This document shows, piece by piece, positions 1 to 13,500 of a stretch of 64,000 nucleotides of DNA. Each line of letters opens with the position of its first letter. Position 1 is the first letter of the stretch. The stretch comes from Nyssa sinensis (Eukaryota; Streptophyta; Magnoliopsida; Cornales; Nyssaceae), in NCBI GenBank assembly GCA_008638375.1, contig CM018035.1:39695754-39759753 (forward strand). Direction: 5' to 3'. The position numbers and the translations under genes were made by a program. Below the pieces are notes generated by a model. The model saw nothing but the letters and a program-made list of their open reading frames with translations. It was not told the DNA's origin and ran no database searches.

Positions 1-2046
1 TATTCGTGGAACTAGAGATGGTTTTATGGAAAACCAATTTTATGGCTGTGATCTTGAAGGAGAAAGGAAGAGAATGGCATTGAAAATGGGCCAGAAAACT
101 GATCGGAACAATGGCCGTCGCTGGAGGGGATGACGAAACCCTACCGGAGACCCACCGGAAAAAAAACACTGTGTAGGGTTTAGGTTTTAGGGTGGTTCGA
201 GTTCGGGTCAGACCCGACCCACCCGCATGTATTGGATACCCAAAGCTGTGTCATTTTATGTTATAAATTAAAATAGAAATCAGAGTGTTTGGTGACACGG
301 ATAGGAAATTGATTTGGGGCTAAAATTGGAATTGGGATATCCTATCCCTATTCCATAGACTAACCACTGTTTGGATCACCTAATTTAGGATAGCAAAAAT
401 CAGAAATTCTGATTGAACCCGAAAGTCTTGGAAATTGAATTTAGACCTAGAAATTATGGTTAATTGCAAAATGACCCACAGAATAAAATATTAATTAAAT
501 ATTAATTTAATTAATTAATTCAAATAAAATAAAGAGAAATTACGAAAATGCCCTAAATCAAAAAGTAGTCAAACGGACTCCTATTAAAGTAAAAGAATAG
601 TGAATTTTTATTATTTAGAGCATTTCAAACTCAACGGTGTAGTCTGATTTGTAAAATGAGGTCTCGAGAAGTAAGAACCCGTAAAAGTGTAAAATGACCG
701 TTTTGCCCTTTTTAGTACAAAATTCTGAATTGAAATTCGCGAAAGCCTAAATCGACTTTCTTCGACATTCCGGACTCAATGGTAGAGTCTAAATTAGTGA
801 AAGAGATACTTATAATAATAAGGCATAAATTTTGATGAATAGCATTAAAACTGTGACGTATTTACCGATGTATAGGAGACTCGAAAGGAAAGGGAAAAAT
901 CACTGTATACCGATCTAGGAACGCATTTTAAGGTAAGTAAAACCTATTCTCTTCCATGTGGTGTTTCCAAATCCAAGTTTATTTCATTACTACCGAACTT
1001 GTACTCTTGAACGTACCAGATATTATTGTCTTCCACAATATGATATTGTTCTATCTTGTGGACATTAATTGACTACTATATCATTGTTATCATATTACAC
1101 CATGCCTTGAAAGGCCTACTGTTATGTCTTTACTGAATATATGATATTCCATTTTTATACTCTTATGAAATTATGAATAATCATGTTATGTTATGAATAC
1201 CGGATTTGTGCTCAGTCACAATATCCATCTGATGCTTTCTAATTTACTAAAGACCTACGGGTCAAGTCCGTGAATGAACATATGGCAATTCATTAGAGTT
1301 TTCATTGAGGGGTATGTCGGGCCCCAAAAGACTGAGGGTGTGCCAAACTCTGATACAATGTAAATGCATCTCTTATGTGATTAATATGACTACGATTGTC
1401 AAATAACACTATCCCTTATGATTTATCTTATACTGAGTGAACATTCTTTATTGAATTGATTGTGATTGATTTATTGTGGCAATACATTCATGTTGATACA
1501 TTATTATTGAGAGTTCCATGTTGATTATATTCACTACTCATTATTGAACATTGTGACCCCCACTGTTTATTGGCCGTTATGGCAACTGTTCTCATTCGCT
1601 ATCATAGCATCTCATTTCTTATGATTGTCTATCATATTCTTATTCATGGGTTCATATTCTTTTATGATCACCGATACCAGTGTCGGAGATGGGAATTTAC
1701 TTGCTAAGCTTTTATAGCTCATTCCATATTACTTATCATTTTTCAAGTAGTGACGCTACAAGACCCCAGTAGGATTCTGAGAGCGTGGGAGGACATTTTG
1801 AGGAAATGTACCAATCGATGATGTAGTTCTCCCATGTATTCACCACCCACGGGTGCTGGTTATGTTTAGTTCTTAATTTGACACTTGTAGAACCATATGA
1901 TATATTATATAGTTCCACTGATTATTGTTTTAAATTTTAGTACATTGCATATTATTACTTTGATATAGGAATGGAAAAAGTAGGGACAGCCTTAGGGTCA
2001 GCCCCGCGACACGAGATCCGCATAGAGTGGGTTTCGGGTCGTGACA
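1..2046 (+). mobile_element. 3' part of a plus-strand LTR (start outside window)
   Basis: The stretch ends in GGGTTTCGGGTCGTGACA, the 3' terminus shared by most LTRs in this window, and then passes abruptly into unrelated LTR sequence at 2047. The last 150 bases match the right ends of LTR 10194-13772 and, inverted, the left ends of LTRs 20039-22992 and 52105-55366. It carries the usual LTR landmarks in order: a GGGTC-rich stretch (about 185-225), an AT-rich TTAATTAA block (about 490-535), an AGGTAAGTAA donor-like site (931-940), the GTGCTCAGTCACA motif (1208-1220), and a GTCGGGCCCC box (about 1317-1326). There is no coding potential. The expected right TSD would be GTAGT (2047-2051), but the left end is not in the window to confirm it. 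Confidence 0.75.
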
Positions 2047-2331
2047 GTAGTGAACCAAGAAGGTTACTTTTACTTAGAATATGCCAAACCCTAAATAGAA
2101 TATGCATCAAAATTTTTATTGATATCATATCTTTTATTGAACTCATAGAATGATCATAATTTTCCTTATGAATGATCACATGTTTTGAAAGCGTATCCAT
2201 TGACTTACGATTGGGTACCTCATGATTGTAGCAATATGACTATTGTTCGACCAGATCCCTATTGATGACCTCATGTACCCTGTACCATTGACATTCACTT
2301 ATTCTAAATCTACTATTATGACCTTCTATTG
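2047..2331 (+). mobile_element. Host LTR L1, left fragment
   Basis: This short piece lies between the LTR ending at 2046 and the LTR starting at 2332. Its last five bases, TATTG, are repeated directly after that LTR at 24531-24535, so it continues at 24536. It is part of a plus-strand LTR whose later pieces are 24536-25157 and 40127-40263. It is non-coding. Confidence 0.65.
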
Positions 2332-5177
2332 TGTAATACCCTGACTCGAGTTAGCACGCATACCAAGGTAGACCGGGTCGGGTAGTGTACTATAGTGGTA
2401 ACCCGAGCTATTTAAGCTCTTTATCATTATATCAAATGTACTGTACGGTTTTGGAATATGAATAGTGTCAGTTATACAGTCAATGTCGGGCAATACCCAA
2501 GTGACCTAGAACTACGCATCGTAATGCGTGCACTCGCACGTTTCCATGCATGTATACGTATACTCATATGCGTAGCCTATTCAATATCAGTGTATGTATA
2601 CGTGATTAAAAATAGATTTATATGCATATATATATGGATATATATACATGTATAAATTATGTATTTTATATGTGTATATATATGTATAGTGTGATGTATT
2701 GTACATATATATATATATGTAATTAAATATATGTAAAAGCAAGGAAAAGAAAGAAAATAAATAGGAAGGAAAGAAAGGTGTGTGTGTGTGTGTGTGTACT
2801 GTTGTGTGTGTGGTATGTGTTTGTGTAATATAATATAGATATACATGCACGAATATCAGTTAACAAAATTGAATGCCAAGTTGCATTCTGAAAAGAGAAA
2901 AAGAGAAATTAAATGGGGCAGAAGGAGGAAGTCAAGGAAGGCTGCAAGTGAAGGGATAGAGAAAGAGAAAGGAGAGAGAGATTAAGTCGATTAGTTGGTG
3001 TATATATACAGACGTGTGTGTGTTGAGTTAGAGAGAAAAACAGAAAGAAAGAATCGAAAAAGGAAGAAGCTGAGAGTGGATTGAAGTGAGGAAACAAAAG
3101 TGGAAGAAGGAAACTGCACCAAGAAACCCAAAAATAGGTAAGCCATGTTTAGTTTCTGTTTTGATTTGTAAAGAACATGATAACTAGATTTGAATGTTAG
3201 GTTTTGTTAAGCATTAACAGTAGATTAAAAAGCAAGAAAAATCAAATGAAATGATTCAGAAAGAATTAAACCCTGTCATTTTATGTTTAAAACCTGAATC
3301 TAACCAAGAGGAATTGATCCTCAATGGTGCAGAAATTAGCTAGGGCTTAAAATGGCTAAAAATAGTGAAGGAACAAGCATAAAATTGGAAGGAAATAGTT
3401 GGCCAGAAAGTCGGCCGGAGATGTAAATCTCCCTATTTGAACGGTTCTGTTAGTTTAAATAGAAAACAAAAAGTGGATTCAAGATCCTCATGGAAAAAGG
3501 AAGAAAACGACATTGAAAACAGACCAAAACTCGATTGAAAAATTGTTGCCGTCACCGGAAAGGATGACAGAACCCTACTGGCGTATTGCCAGAAAAGAAG
3601 AAGATTGTTGGGCTTGGGTTCGGGTCATGGGTCGAATCCGGGTCGGGACCCGACCGAAACAAAAATGGATACATCAAAATGGCGCAGTATTGATTTAAGT
3701 TAAAAGGTTTTTAAATGAGATTTGAAGTGTTTGGTGACACGGATAAGAAATTGAAATTGGGGCTGAAATAGGAATAGGGATATCCTATCTCTATTCTAAA
3801 AATATCCACTATTTAGTTAACCTTGTTAGGATAAGGTTTTCTGAAATTGCAATTGGACCCAAATTTTATGAAAATTATAATTAGACCCTCAACTTTTAGT
3901 TATTATGATTTGACCCACAGAATATAATATTAATTTAATTAATTAAAATAAAAATAACAAAGAAATTACCAAATTGCCCCTAAGTCAAAAAGTAGTCAAA
4001 CGGACTCCGATTAAAATAAAAGAATAGTGAATTTTTATTATTTCAAGCATTCCAGACTCAACTTTGGAGTCCAATTTGTGAAAATAGGTCTCGAGAAGTA
4101 AGAACCCGTGAAAATGCAAAATGACCATTTTGCCTTTTTTAGTACAAAAGTCTGAATTGAATTCCGCGAAAGCCTAAATTGACTTTCTTCAACGTTCTGG
4201 ACTTAATGGTAGAGTCTAATTTAGTAAAATAGAAACCAATAGTAAAGAGGCATAAAATTTGATGAATAACCTAAATTATGAAAAGGTAAACTGAGATATA
4301 CTATCTATTGATGAATAGGGATTTCAAAGGGGAAGGAACAGTGACTTGATTTTATTGTGAACAAACAAAAATAGTTTAAGAGGTAAGTAAATGTCTGATC
4401 TCTGCATGTGTTACATTCCCAAGCCATGTCAACAGTTTTTCTTATATCATCTATACTTCATACATGCCAGAACAATTATTGAGTCCACATTGATATTGCT
4501 CTATCTTGTGGAAAGTGTTTATTGACTGTTATATATCTTGATCATGATTTCTGTATGCTTTGTACATAGGCCTCAAGGGGCAAGACTTATACTCTCAGTA
4601 GCCCAACTTACATTGGCCTGTTAAGGCAATAGTTCTTTTCACTACTGAGATAGTGTTATTGCATTCATTGTTTACGAGATTTAGCATGATCTCGATATAT
4701 TATCTTGTAGCCAGATTTGTGCTCAGTCACAAACTCCATTTGATGCTTACTAGACCTACGGGTCAAGAAAATGGAATAAAAAATGGCAATTAAAATGGCA
4801 GCTAAAGTGGGATCTGCGAGGCGAGTACTGAACCGAAGGGTTAGTGCTTAGCCAAGAGATCGAGGAAAAAGGAATAAAATGAATTAAGAGGTATGCCGGG
4901 CCCCAAGTTAAAATGCATCCACATTTGTTGTTATCAGTATCTATTATTGATTTTCATAGCTTGATCATATTATTTCATTATGAATGATCATGAGATTTCA
5001 CAGCTTTTTATTGAGAGTATACAATTTATGCTTGAGACAGCTCATGACTGTAGCAGTATAATATTGTCAGCAGAACAGATTTCACTTCCTTATAATTTGA
5101 CTTCTATCATTTGATATTGAGCTATATATTCATTAATTGGCTAGCATCTTTATATACACCTGTACACATGGCAGAGT
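2332..5177 (+). mobile_element. LTR C, first part (interrupted solo LTR)
   Basis: The left boundary is TGTAATACCC at 2332, preceded by TATTG. The matching right boundary is GTCGTGACA at 24530, followed by TATTG, so the two pieces form one LTR with a perfect 5-bp TSD. Removing the insertion (5178-24130 plus one AGAGT copy) leaves about 3.24 kb with no internal region, PBS or polypurine tract, which fits a solo LTR. Landmarks are TA and GT microsatellites (about 2630-2800), a G-quadruplex-type run (3610-3631), an AGGTAAGTAA donor-like site (4381-4390), the GTGCTCAGTCAC motif (near 4719) and a GCCGGGCCCC box (near 4895). Confidence 0.85.
3610..3631 (+). other. G-quadruplex motif in LTR C
   Basis: Four GGG runs separated by loops of 3, 3 and 4 bases meet the G3N1-7 rule. 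It lies in the GGGTC-rich segment found at the matching place in other LTRs here. Folding is inferred. Confidence 0.5.
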
Positions 5178-8100
5178 TGTCACGACCCGAAACCCACCCT
5201 CTGCGGATCACCGGATCACGACCGCCACCCTCAGGCCCGAGGACCCTTGGGCGAAGGCTCACATAAGCAGCGGTATCGAATAGATGTGCAACATACGTTT
5301 TACGGAAGCGTGAAAAACTTTTTCTTTTCTTTTCTCATTTTAAATTATGCACATCCGTCCGATATTGTCGCTCTATACATAGCATACATGGTTACACATT
5401 CAGAGTATAACTAAAATTTAAAAACTTATATCATACAACCATCAACATTAATTACCCCGTAGGGTTATTACATATTGTCGTACTGTATCTAAAACATAAG
5501 TGCTAATAATTTTACATAACCCCCAAAAAGGAAACATCTAGACATATCTCCATAAGCCGGCAGATTCACCGTCTTCAAAACTCGACTGCTGTCAGTCACC
5601 TGAAAGGGGGGTCCGAACAAAGTCCGGGTAAGCTAATCTAAGCTTGTGAGCAATTCCAGTATTCGTCATGGGGTTTTCAATTAGCAGTGGTTTAGTACAT
5701 AAGAGTTTGTAAAATAATCACCGCCAATTGTTCGTATACTTTGAATATAGAAGATATGCATTCCTTAAAACATGTAGCCTTGAAACATTTAAAGTATTCA
5801 AGCTAAACTTATACATATGAACTTCAAAACATATAACATATCACGTATTTCTTAAATAGAGTATATAAAACTCAAAACATATGCATATTGAAAATGAGGG
5901 TAAAACCTGCTTCCATTTTCAAATCATTTGTCATCTTATCACTTCGATCAGTGGAATCTGTTTCGAACCGGACTCCCATATTACTTATAAATGGAGATAT
6001 CTCATGCCTGGGGGATTAGATCCTGCTACCTGGCATTTTAACAGTCAATTGAGTTCCGTGCAACCCAAAATCCCATCATGTTTTTATAGATCAATTGAGT
6101 TCCGTACAACCCAAAAAATCTGTTATTTATAAAGTCGGCTGAGTTCCGTACAACCCAACCAAAAACCATGGTGCTTAGGCACAGCTTTTCTTACATTCAA
6201 ATACATTTAATACATGATTTCTTCAAATAGGTGTTTCTCATAAACATTTAAAACATCATGTACATGATTTCATAACAAATCCTTTAAATGCTTGATATAA
6301 ACAAATTCAGAACACTTTACATAATTTGGCATTTAAAACTTTAGACATGCTGAAATATGTTTTAAGAAAACTATGACAGAAACCATTCACTAAGCATGTC
6401 ATAATAGAGTTTATAAAAACAGAACAATTTAACTGAATCATGTAAATACTGAATTCGAAATTTCAAACACTTCATATCTTTGCATTTAAAACCTTTTCAA
6501 ATCCATGGAGTTAAATCTCCACTTCAAATACAGGGTTACTCACCTTGGTCCTTTAGGGTTAGTGCTAATAATGCTTTCCCACTTTCCTTGTAGTTCCTAA
6601 GAACAATTCATAAACATCTCATCAACTTCACATTCATTGTAATATCATCTCGATATTCCTTAACTTATACTTAAATCGTATTAGATCCTAAAACGATTTC
6701 ATAATTTCATATGTACTTAACTTAACCCGTACTCTTAACCTATGACACAATTAATGTGTTAGGAATTGAATTTATTTCAATTTATACTCTTCTGATAGCT
6801 CCATAAACTTTGGTTTAAAGTTATTTATTTGACATGTTTACGTGTCGTGTCTTTTCGTATTTTATTTTCTCGCATACGCCTTAGTATTAATACTTTGGCA
6901 TTACTTTAATTTATAGTCATCTGACAGATTCTATTTATCAAATTTTATGTCTTTTTATTTTAGACATTTCTTTTGGTCGAATAGACTCTACCATTGAGTT
7001 CGGAGTGTCCAAGAAAGTCGGTTTAGGCTTTCTTAAAATTTAATTTGGGCTATTGTATGTAAAAGGGCAAAATGGTCATTTACCGCTTTACGTGTCTTAT
7101 TTTTCTGTACTTCGTTTCGTAATTTGGACTCCATTATTGAGTCCGGGATGTTAAGAAAAGTCAATTTAGACCTTCCCTAATTTCATTTTGGCTTTAGAGG
7201 CACCAGGGGTATTTTGGTCATTTTACCCTTTTAGGTGTCTTTATTTTTTGGGACCCCATCTCGTGTCGTGGACCTCACCATTAGACTGTAAAGGTCCGAG
7301 ATAGTAAGAATACACTAATAACTTGTTAATTTTGGACAAAGGGTATTTTGGTCATTTACCCCTTTACGTGTCTTTATTTTTCGGGCCTCGTCTGGTAAAA
7401 CGGACCCTACCATTAGTCTCAGAATATCCAAAATAATAAGGATACACTATTCATATGTTTAATTTGGACTTCATTTGCTTTATTTATGACCCAAGGGCAA
7501 AATAGTAATTTAACTTTATTTATTAAATAATTAAATTAATTATTTAATTATTTTTCCAGGGGTCTAATTGCATAAGATTTCCCTTAGTTGGGCCACAGTA
7601 GAATTTCTTAGAAATTCTGGGGTAAATCCGTAAATAACAAAAGGTTTGGTTTATTTTATTTTAAATAAATAGAAAACCAGTAGGTTTGGTTTAATTCCAA
7701 GTGAACCGGTCCGGTCCGTTTACAAACCAACTGGTTTAGTCGGTTTGCCACATGTGGCTGACGTCATCATGACATCAGCCCTAATGTTTTAAAATTTAAA
7801 ACCAAAACGTTACCGTTTAAATAAACCTGACCCGTTGGATCTGGTTCGACCCGGACCCGTAACCGAATCCAACCCGACCCGAACAGTGTCATCTTCCCCA
7901 CGATGTCGGCACTGTTCACTGCAAAACCCTAGATTTTGCCAGTCCAATTTCGTGATGTTTTGAGGGTCCATTTCGTCTGTTTTCTTTTCCAATACACTCC
8001 TAATATCTTAATACATGTTTTTATATCGATTTAGGGCTTCGAATATGGTTCAAACGTTCGGTTTAAACCACGATAACCAGACCTGCAACCTCATAGTTCA

Positions 8101-9225
8101 TGCTTAGTTTTTGATGGTTTCTCATGGGGTTTCGTTTGTTATGATCCCCTTTTCATGGAGTTTCATTTCCCATTCAAGAAAATGGATTTAAATGAAAGTT
8201 CGTGAGGTTGGGGTTTTGAACCCGTACCTGCAAGTGAATGTTTGGAGGCCATTTCTTGTGATTTTTGGTCGCAGATTTATGTTTTCATGACCCTCGTGAC
8301 TTCTTCTTGAAGTTCATATGCACCAAAAAGAGTTTGGCTTCCATTGTTTCAGTCCTGCTATAGCATGGTCTTCAATGGCAGTTTCTGTTGGGTTTGCATT
8401 TTCTTGATGTTTTTGAAGCCTAAAATCATGCTTGACATACTTATAAACATATATCTATCATCATATGTGTGTATATAATTCAAGAACAGTTCCTAATACA
8501 TCATAATTCTAGAGAGAGAAAAATGAAAGTTTTGAGTTTTTCTCACCTTTTTGCTAGGGTTTTGATCCTTCTCAATCTCTGATTCTTCTTGAGCTTCTTA
8601 TTTCTCTTTTCCTTGAATGATAGCAAGCATGAAATGCATGACCTGCTTTTATAGGTCATCCAACCAACCTCTTTCTCTCTCTAAATTCTCTTTCTCTCTC
8701 TCTACACGTTTGCAGCCTCTATCCTTGACTTCCTCTTTCATAAATTTCTCTATCCGTAGCCCTACTTCTAGCCTGCATTTTTCTGCTTCCTTTCCCATCT
8801 CATAACTTCCCCTTTTCTACTTTACATAAAGTTGGTTTGATATTTGCATATATGTATATTATATATATATTCACACACCAATACACATGGAGACACACAC
8901 ACACACCTCAACCGACACACACACACATTGCACTGTTCACACACACTTTTAGATATTTTTCCTTATATATATTTAATTTAATTATATACATACATACATA
9001 CATATTGGATTACATATATACTTATACATACATGATACACCTTCCATGTAAATGCAATGGTGCATTTCAATATTCATTTTGTAATTAAAATAATTATTTC
9101 GTATATTTAATTAATTAATAATTTAATTAATTAATTATCCTTTTGAGTGTAAAACTCTTCACATAAATTTTCATAATCTCGTAATACGTGCCATATGACC
9201 CGGTATCCCAGGTCGGGATATTACA
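5178..9225 (-). repeat. 3' LTR of the gag-only element (uninterrupted, 4048 bp)
   Basis: It is near-identical to the other LTR once that copy's two insertions are removed. Read on the minus strand it begins TGTAATATCCCGACC and ends GGTTTCGGGTCGTGACA. It contains CA/TA microsatellites near its start (8840-9010), a CT-rich segment (8500-8820), a bZIP-type inverted repeat (7756-7780), GTGAGT donor-like bases (intron side from 6543 leftward) and a TTTCAG acceptor (AG at 5600-5601). The same 83-codon reading frame (5881-6132) recurs in the other LTR only because the LTRs are copies. Confidence 0.92.
7756..7780. promoter_or_regulatory. Paired TGACGTCA-type inverted repeat (decayed on one arm)
   Basis: TGACGTCA and TGACATCA lie back to back in an inverted repeat. 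The partner LTR has a perfect version at 19711-19732. TGACGTCA is the classic binding palindrome for plant bZIP factors, so this is a candidate LTR enhancer. Binding is inferred. Confidence 0.45.
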
Positions 9226-9237
9226 TTCTTCCCTACT
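9226..9237 (-). other. Polypurine tract of the gag-only element
   Basis: On the minus strand the bases directly before the 3' LTR read AGTAGGGAAGAA, a purine run of the kind that primes plus-strand DNA synthesis. Its position fixes the element's orientation. Confidence 0.75.
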
Positions 9238-9392
9238 TATTAGAGTTTTGTCCTCAAAACTCGATTGTTCCTAATCCTTAAAGGTTAGAATCTCTTCCCA
9301 TCTACATTACGTTATTTATCACATTCATATGTGTAGTACTTAAAGCTAAACAACAAACATATATTGACAGAAATTAATATTTGATCGTGTAC

Positions 9393-9827
9393 CTAATTAT
9401 CCTTAGAGGTTTGTGCATCTTCATAAAATATATTGAAAACTTGCCCGTACCTCATAGGTTCTTGATTTCCTTTTGACTTTTCAGTAGTCCGAGCCTGTGG
9501 CGTAGCTGATGAAGCTACTATGGTAGGCTCATTGGCAGTCAAACTCCATTTTGGGCATCCTTTGATACGATGCCCTGTTAGTCCACACTTGTAACAAGTT
9601 CCTGTTCCTCGGTGACAGGGTGCAAAATGTTTCTTTCTGCAGACAGGGCATAGTGGAGTCGTCTTTTTACTAATGCTCCCTTTTATCTTCTTATTCTGAT
9701 TTACAACAGGTCGTTCCTGTAGTTGGTTTTGAACATCGTACACAGCTTGAGCTAATTCTTCTATGGTTTGCTCAATTCTGTCTATTTGTTCTTTTAGATC
9801 GTTCGTGTCTCCCTGTATACTAACCAT
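9393..9827 (-). CDS. Gag-like zinc-knuckle protein of the gag-only element
   Basis: An intact 144-residue frame is the only coding sequence in the element. Residues 7-38 (ending QNQLQE) are acidic and heptad-like and could form a short coiled coil. Residues 60-71 hold a compact C-x2-C-x3-H-x3-C cluster, and residues 78-91 a canonical C-x2-C-x4-H-x4-C knuckle (CYKCGLTGHRIKGC). The tail, ...GQVFNIFYEDAQ, resembles the gag-protease junction of plant gypsy polyproteins, but a stop follows before any protease. The capsid core normally upstream of the knuckle is missing, so this is a trimmed nucleocapsid-like Gag. It may bind element RNA or partner an autonomous element's Gag (inference). The ATG context AAAATGG is good. 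TTTTACAG, a possible splice acceptor, lies just upstream. Confidence 0.75.
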   Translation of the reverse strand: MVSIQGDTNDLKEQIDRIEQTIEELAQAVYDVQNQLQERPVVNQNKKIKGSISKKTTPLCPVCRKKHFAPCHRGTGTCYKCGLTGHRIKGCPKWSLTANEPTIVASSATPQARTTEKSKGNQEPMRYGQVFNIFYEDAQTSKDN

Positions 9828-9837
9828 TTTTTGCTGT

Positions 9838-10193
9838 AAAACAAGTAGTTTATTAGTTTCTCATCATAGGTCTTATCATATAATTTACAAATACTTGTTC
9901 CCTATTTCCAAGGTTTAATATTTTCATGATCCTTGACATTTATAGTGGAATTATAGTCCACATTTACTTCTCGTTCTCGTTTTCTATTCGTATTTTACTA
10001 CGGGTCCCATACCCCGCTTTCTTATCGTATCCGTAATTCTAATTTCTTAACTTACTTCAACGCAAGTCCCATACCCTGCCTTCACATTACATTACATATC
10101 GCGTACTTTACATATCTAATTCATAAACTACGAGTCCCATACCTCACCTTCATATCACATTACATACTTCACATATCTATTTCATATAATGCG
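9838..10193 (-). other. Leader of the gag-only element, part 1, with tandem repeats
   Basis: This is untranslated leader on the minus strand between PBS and Gag. The outer part contains three units built on GTCCCATACC (GTCCCAT at 10004, 10066 and 10134). The repeat continues beyond the nested LTR at 13773. No ORF is present. Confidence 0.65.
10001..10193. repeat. Leader tandem repeat, units 1-3 of 5 (about 62 bp)
   Basis: GTCCCAT anchors recur at 10004, 10066 and 10134. After joining across the nested LTR, two more units follow at 13779 and 13840. Spacings are 62, 68, 61 and 61 bp. Units share CCTTCATATCA and TACTTCACATA segments and are imperfect. Confidence 0.75.
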
Positions 10194-10518
10194 TGTAATA
10201 CCCCGACCCGAGTTAACCGGTACCTGACCCGGGTTGGATCGAACCATGAAATGTAACCCTGAACTGTAAGCCAATATATAACATAAATAAAATTAGATAG
10301 CCTGTTATGTTTGATTATGACGCATGAATATGAGAGGCAGGCAGTCACGGGTGTCCGGGTGCCGTTGCACCGGAAGCCGAGTTTACTGGAAAACGTGTAA
10401 ATGAATAGGCATATTTATTTAAGTATAATTGATACACATATGTGTGTACAAGTGAATAATTATTATTATAAAAAATATATATATGTATAGGTATATATAT
10501 ATATATACGGTCGGTTAG

Positions 10519-10556
<38 letters not shown>

Positions 10557-13500
10557 TATGATTAAATGAAAAGAATCAAATGGGAAAGAGTGGTAGAAGG
10601 TTGAAGAACAAAGAGATGAGTGGGAGAGTGGAGGTGGCAGTTGCATGCAGCAGGTGTCACTGTGGATGTGTCATGGCTGTGTGTGTTGTGTACCGTGTAT
10701 CTGTGCCGACAATGAAGAGGGGGGGTTTTATCTCCTTGTCCGTCTGCTGTAATATATAATATATTGCATATTAAGTATCAAGAAGGTCAACAAAGGAAGC
10801 TGAGGAGTGGTAAAAAGAAAGGGGCGTATAGGTGGCGGTAGCAGCATTGATATACCTATATATGTGTGTGCATGGTAGTATACATGTGTCAAGTGTATGG
10901 CAGTGTGTGTCATGTGGGGGTGTTGAGTAAGCTGCATGCAGCAGCCGTGTGTGTACAGGTGTGTGTGCGTGAGCTCCCATGTAACCAGGTGGCAAAGCCA
11001 CCGCCCATATACTCGGTCAAGGTATGAAATTAGAGGAGCCGAACACGTATAGAGAATATCAAAGAGAAAAGCAAAGGAAAGAAAGGAGAATCGGTGCAGC
11101 AGGGGATATATGTATGCATATATCTCTGTGTTTGTGTAGCGGTGCGATGGGGGCCGATGATGGTGCAGCAGCAGGTGAAGAATTGGTGGAACATCAGGTA
11201 GTTTGGGGAACCTGCTGTGACTGAAGGTGGGAGATGGCACGGCTAGAAGGGCAGCGTCTGGATGGCGCAGGTGACTCATGTTGCTGATTGAAGGAAAAGG
11301 GAAGTTAAAGGGGGCATTTTTAAATTTGGATTTTGAGGCTGCTACTATGGGAGTTGCGCTGCAGGGAATTGTAGAGGAAGGAAAGCGGAAGCAGGTTGTG
11401 CGTTGATAACTCAGGTGGCCAAAAAAAAAAAAAATGAAGAATGGGAAATTGTGGTCAGAGTTTTGAATTTGGATGGATGACAGGAAAAATCTGTAGCAGT
11501 TAAAGACTCTACAATAGTAAAAGATCAGTAGAGAGTAGCAGCAGTGAGTGCGGGAGAAAGAAATGGGCAACAGGGACTGATTTACAAAATATGATGTAAC
11601 AGATCGGGGAGAAATTGAGAGAGCTAGCCGAGACTGCCACTGTCCAGCAATGGAGGTCTAGCAGTAGGTTACTGTCCGTGTTGTTACAATTTGGATAGGC
11701 TGTAAAGAATAATCGAGCTATAGCAGAAACGATGATGAGTTCTTAAAGACAATGAGTGTTGAAACTGCAGCAATTGGAGCTGCAATTGGAGCTGCTGCTG
11801 CAAACTGATACGGCAGTTAGGTAATAGCCGAGTAAGCAGGTTTGATTTTCATAATGGGTCTTTATTCTGCTTCAAGTGTTTACCAAATGCAACAATATTT
11901 ATAGATATGTATAGCCTCATGAGTTTATATTTTGCTGGAGTCAAGGCTCGGCTTATTCTTGTTGCTACATTGGCTGTATATTTCATTAGTCTTTATGTAG
12001 CCTCTATGCCACTATAAAGAATTTAACTTAGTTGGTAATACTGCGAAGTTAGCCATGGATACTTGCTAGTGAGATAAATTGACAAAAAGGTTATAAATTA
12101 ACCTTAAGTATTTACAGTTCAGTGAACAAATTAACGGAAATCACAAAATAGCTGACTTTTAATAAATTCGAATCAGTCGGCCTTTTAAGGATATTTACAA
12201 ACCAGTCGACCATTTGAGACAAAGTTTAAATTTAATTATTCTTTTAATAAATTAATTATATAAATACCTCAAGTTCTAAAATAAGTCAAACGGACTCCAA
12301 ATGATACAAATAAATAGTCAATTTGTATTATCTCGGACATTCTAAGATCAATGGTGAGGTCCGTTTCACGAGACGGAGTCCCAAAAAATAAAATAACCAT
12401 AAAAGTGCAAAATGACCATTTTGCCCTTTTAAGTACAGAAGTCCAAATTGAATTCCGTGAAAGCCTAAACTGACTTTCTTCGGCATTCCGGACTCAATGG
12501 TAAAGTCTAAATAAGTATTAGAAATACTTATCATAGCAAGGCATAGAATTTGATGAATAGTATTATTCTAAAACGCATTTACTGATATATAGGGAACGCG
12601 ACAGGAAAGAGGCAAACCGCAGGAGACTGATTTAGGAGGAATGCATGATTAGAGGTAAGTAAATTCACCTTCTCTTCCATATGGTGTTTCCAAGCCAAGT
12701 TTATTCTCGTACTGCCGAGCTTGTACTCTTCAACGTACTTGACGTTATTGTTTCCACAATGTGATACTGTTCTATCTTGTGGGCTTTGATTGACTACTGT
12801 ATCATTAGTATCATGTTGAACCATGCTTTGAAAAGCCTATTTTTATGTTCTGTTGTATATAGGATATTCCATTTTATACTTCTATGGAATTACTTATGAT
12901 CAGGATATGTTTATACACACCGGATTTGTGCTCAGTCACAATATCCATCCGATGCTTTCTGTTTGACTGGAGACCTAAGGGTCAAGTCCGTGAACGGACA
13001 GGTGGCAGGAATGAATTCCTCGTAGGCTTCCACCGGCAATTTTACTGGCATTTCCATTGACATTTCACTAGCATTCCATTTGCATTTTTACTGGCATTGT
13101 ACAGAATAAAAGCATCTCTTTTGTGATTGTTTGATTGCAACTGCTGAGCTATGCTATTCCTTATCATTATTTTGTATTGAGAGATATTTCCTTATTGATT
13201 CGATTGTGATCGGTTTATTGTGGCAGTACCTTCATATTGATATATTGTTGTGGAGAGTTTCATGTTGATGTTATGTCCATTACTCCTGATTATACATTGT
13301 GTCCATCGTTTATTGGCCCTTATGGCAACTGTTCCCATTGGCTATCACAGCATCTCTTTTATCATATTCTTATACTAGTGTCGGAGATCTGTTTTTACTT
13401 GCTAAGCTCTCGTAGCTCATTCCACCCTCCTCACCCTCATTTCAGGTACTGATGCCGCGAGAACCCGGTAGAAGTCTGAAGACGTAGAAGGACGTTTGAG

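Noticed and set aside
5881..6132. 83-residue frame repeated almost exactly at 17834-18085
   Set aside because: The two copies are the two LTRs of one element, so identity reflects LTR duplication and not selection on protein.
10728..11570. 280-residue open frame on the minus strand
   Set aside because: It lies in the purine/pyrimidine-biased U3 of LTR D, is low in complexity (Phe, Ser, His and Pro runs) and has no recognisable domain. Strand bias explains its length.
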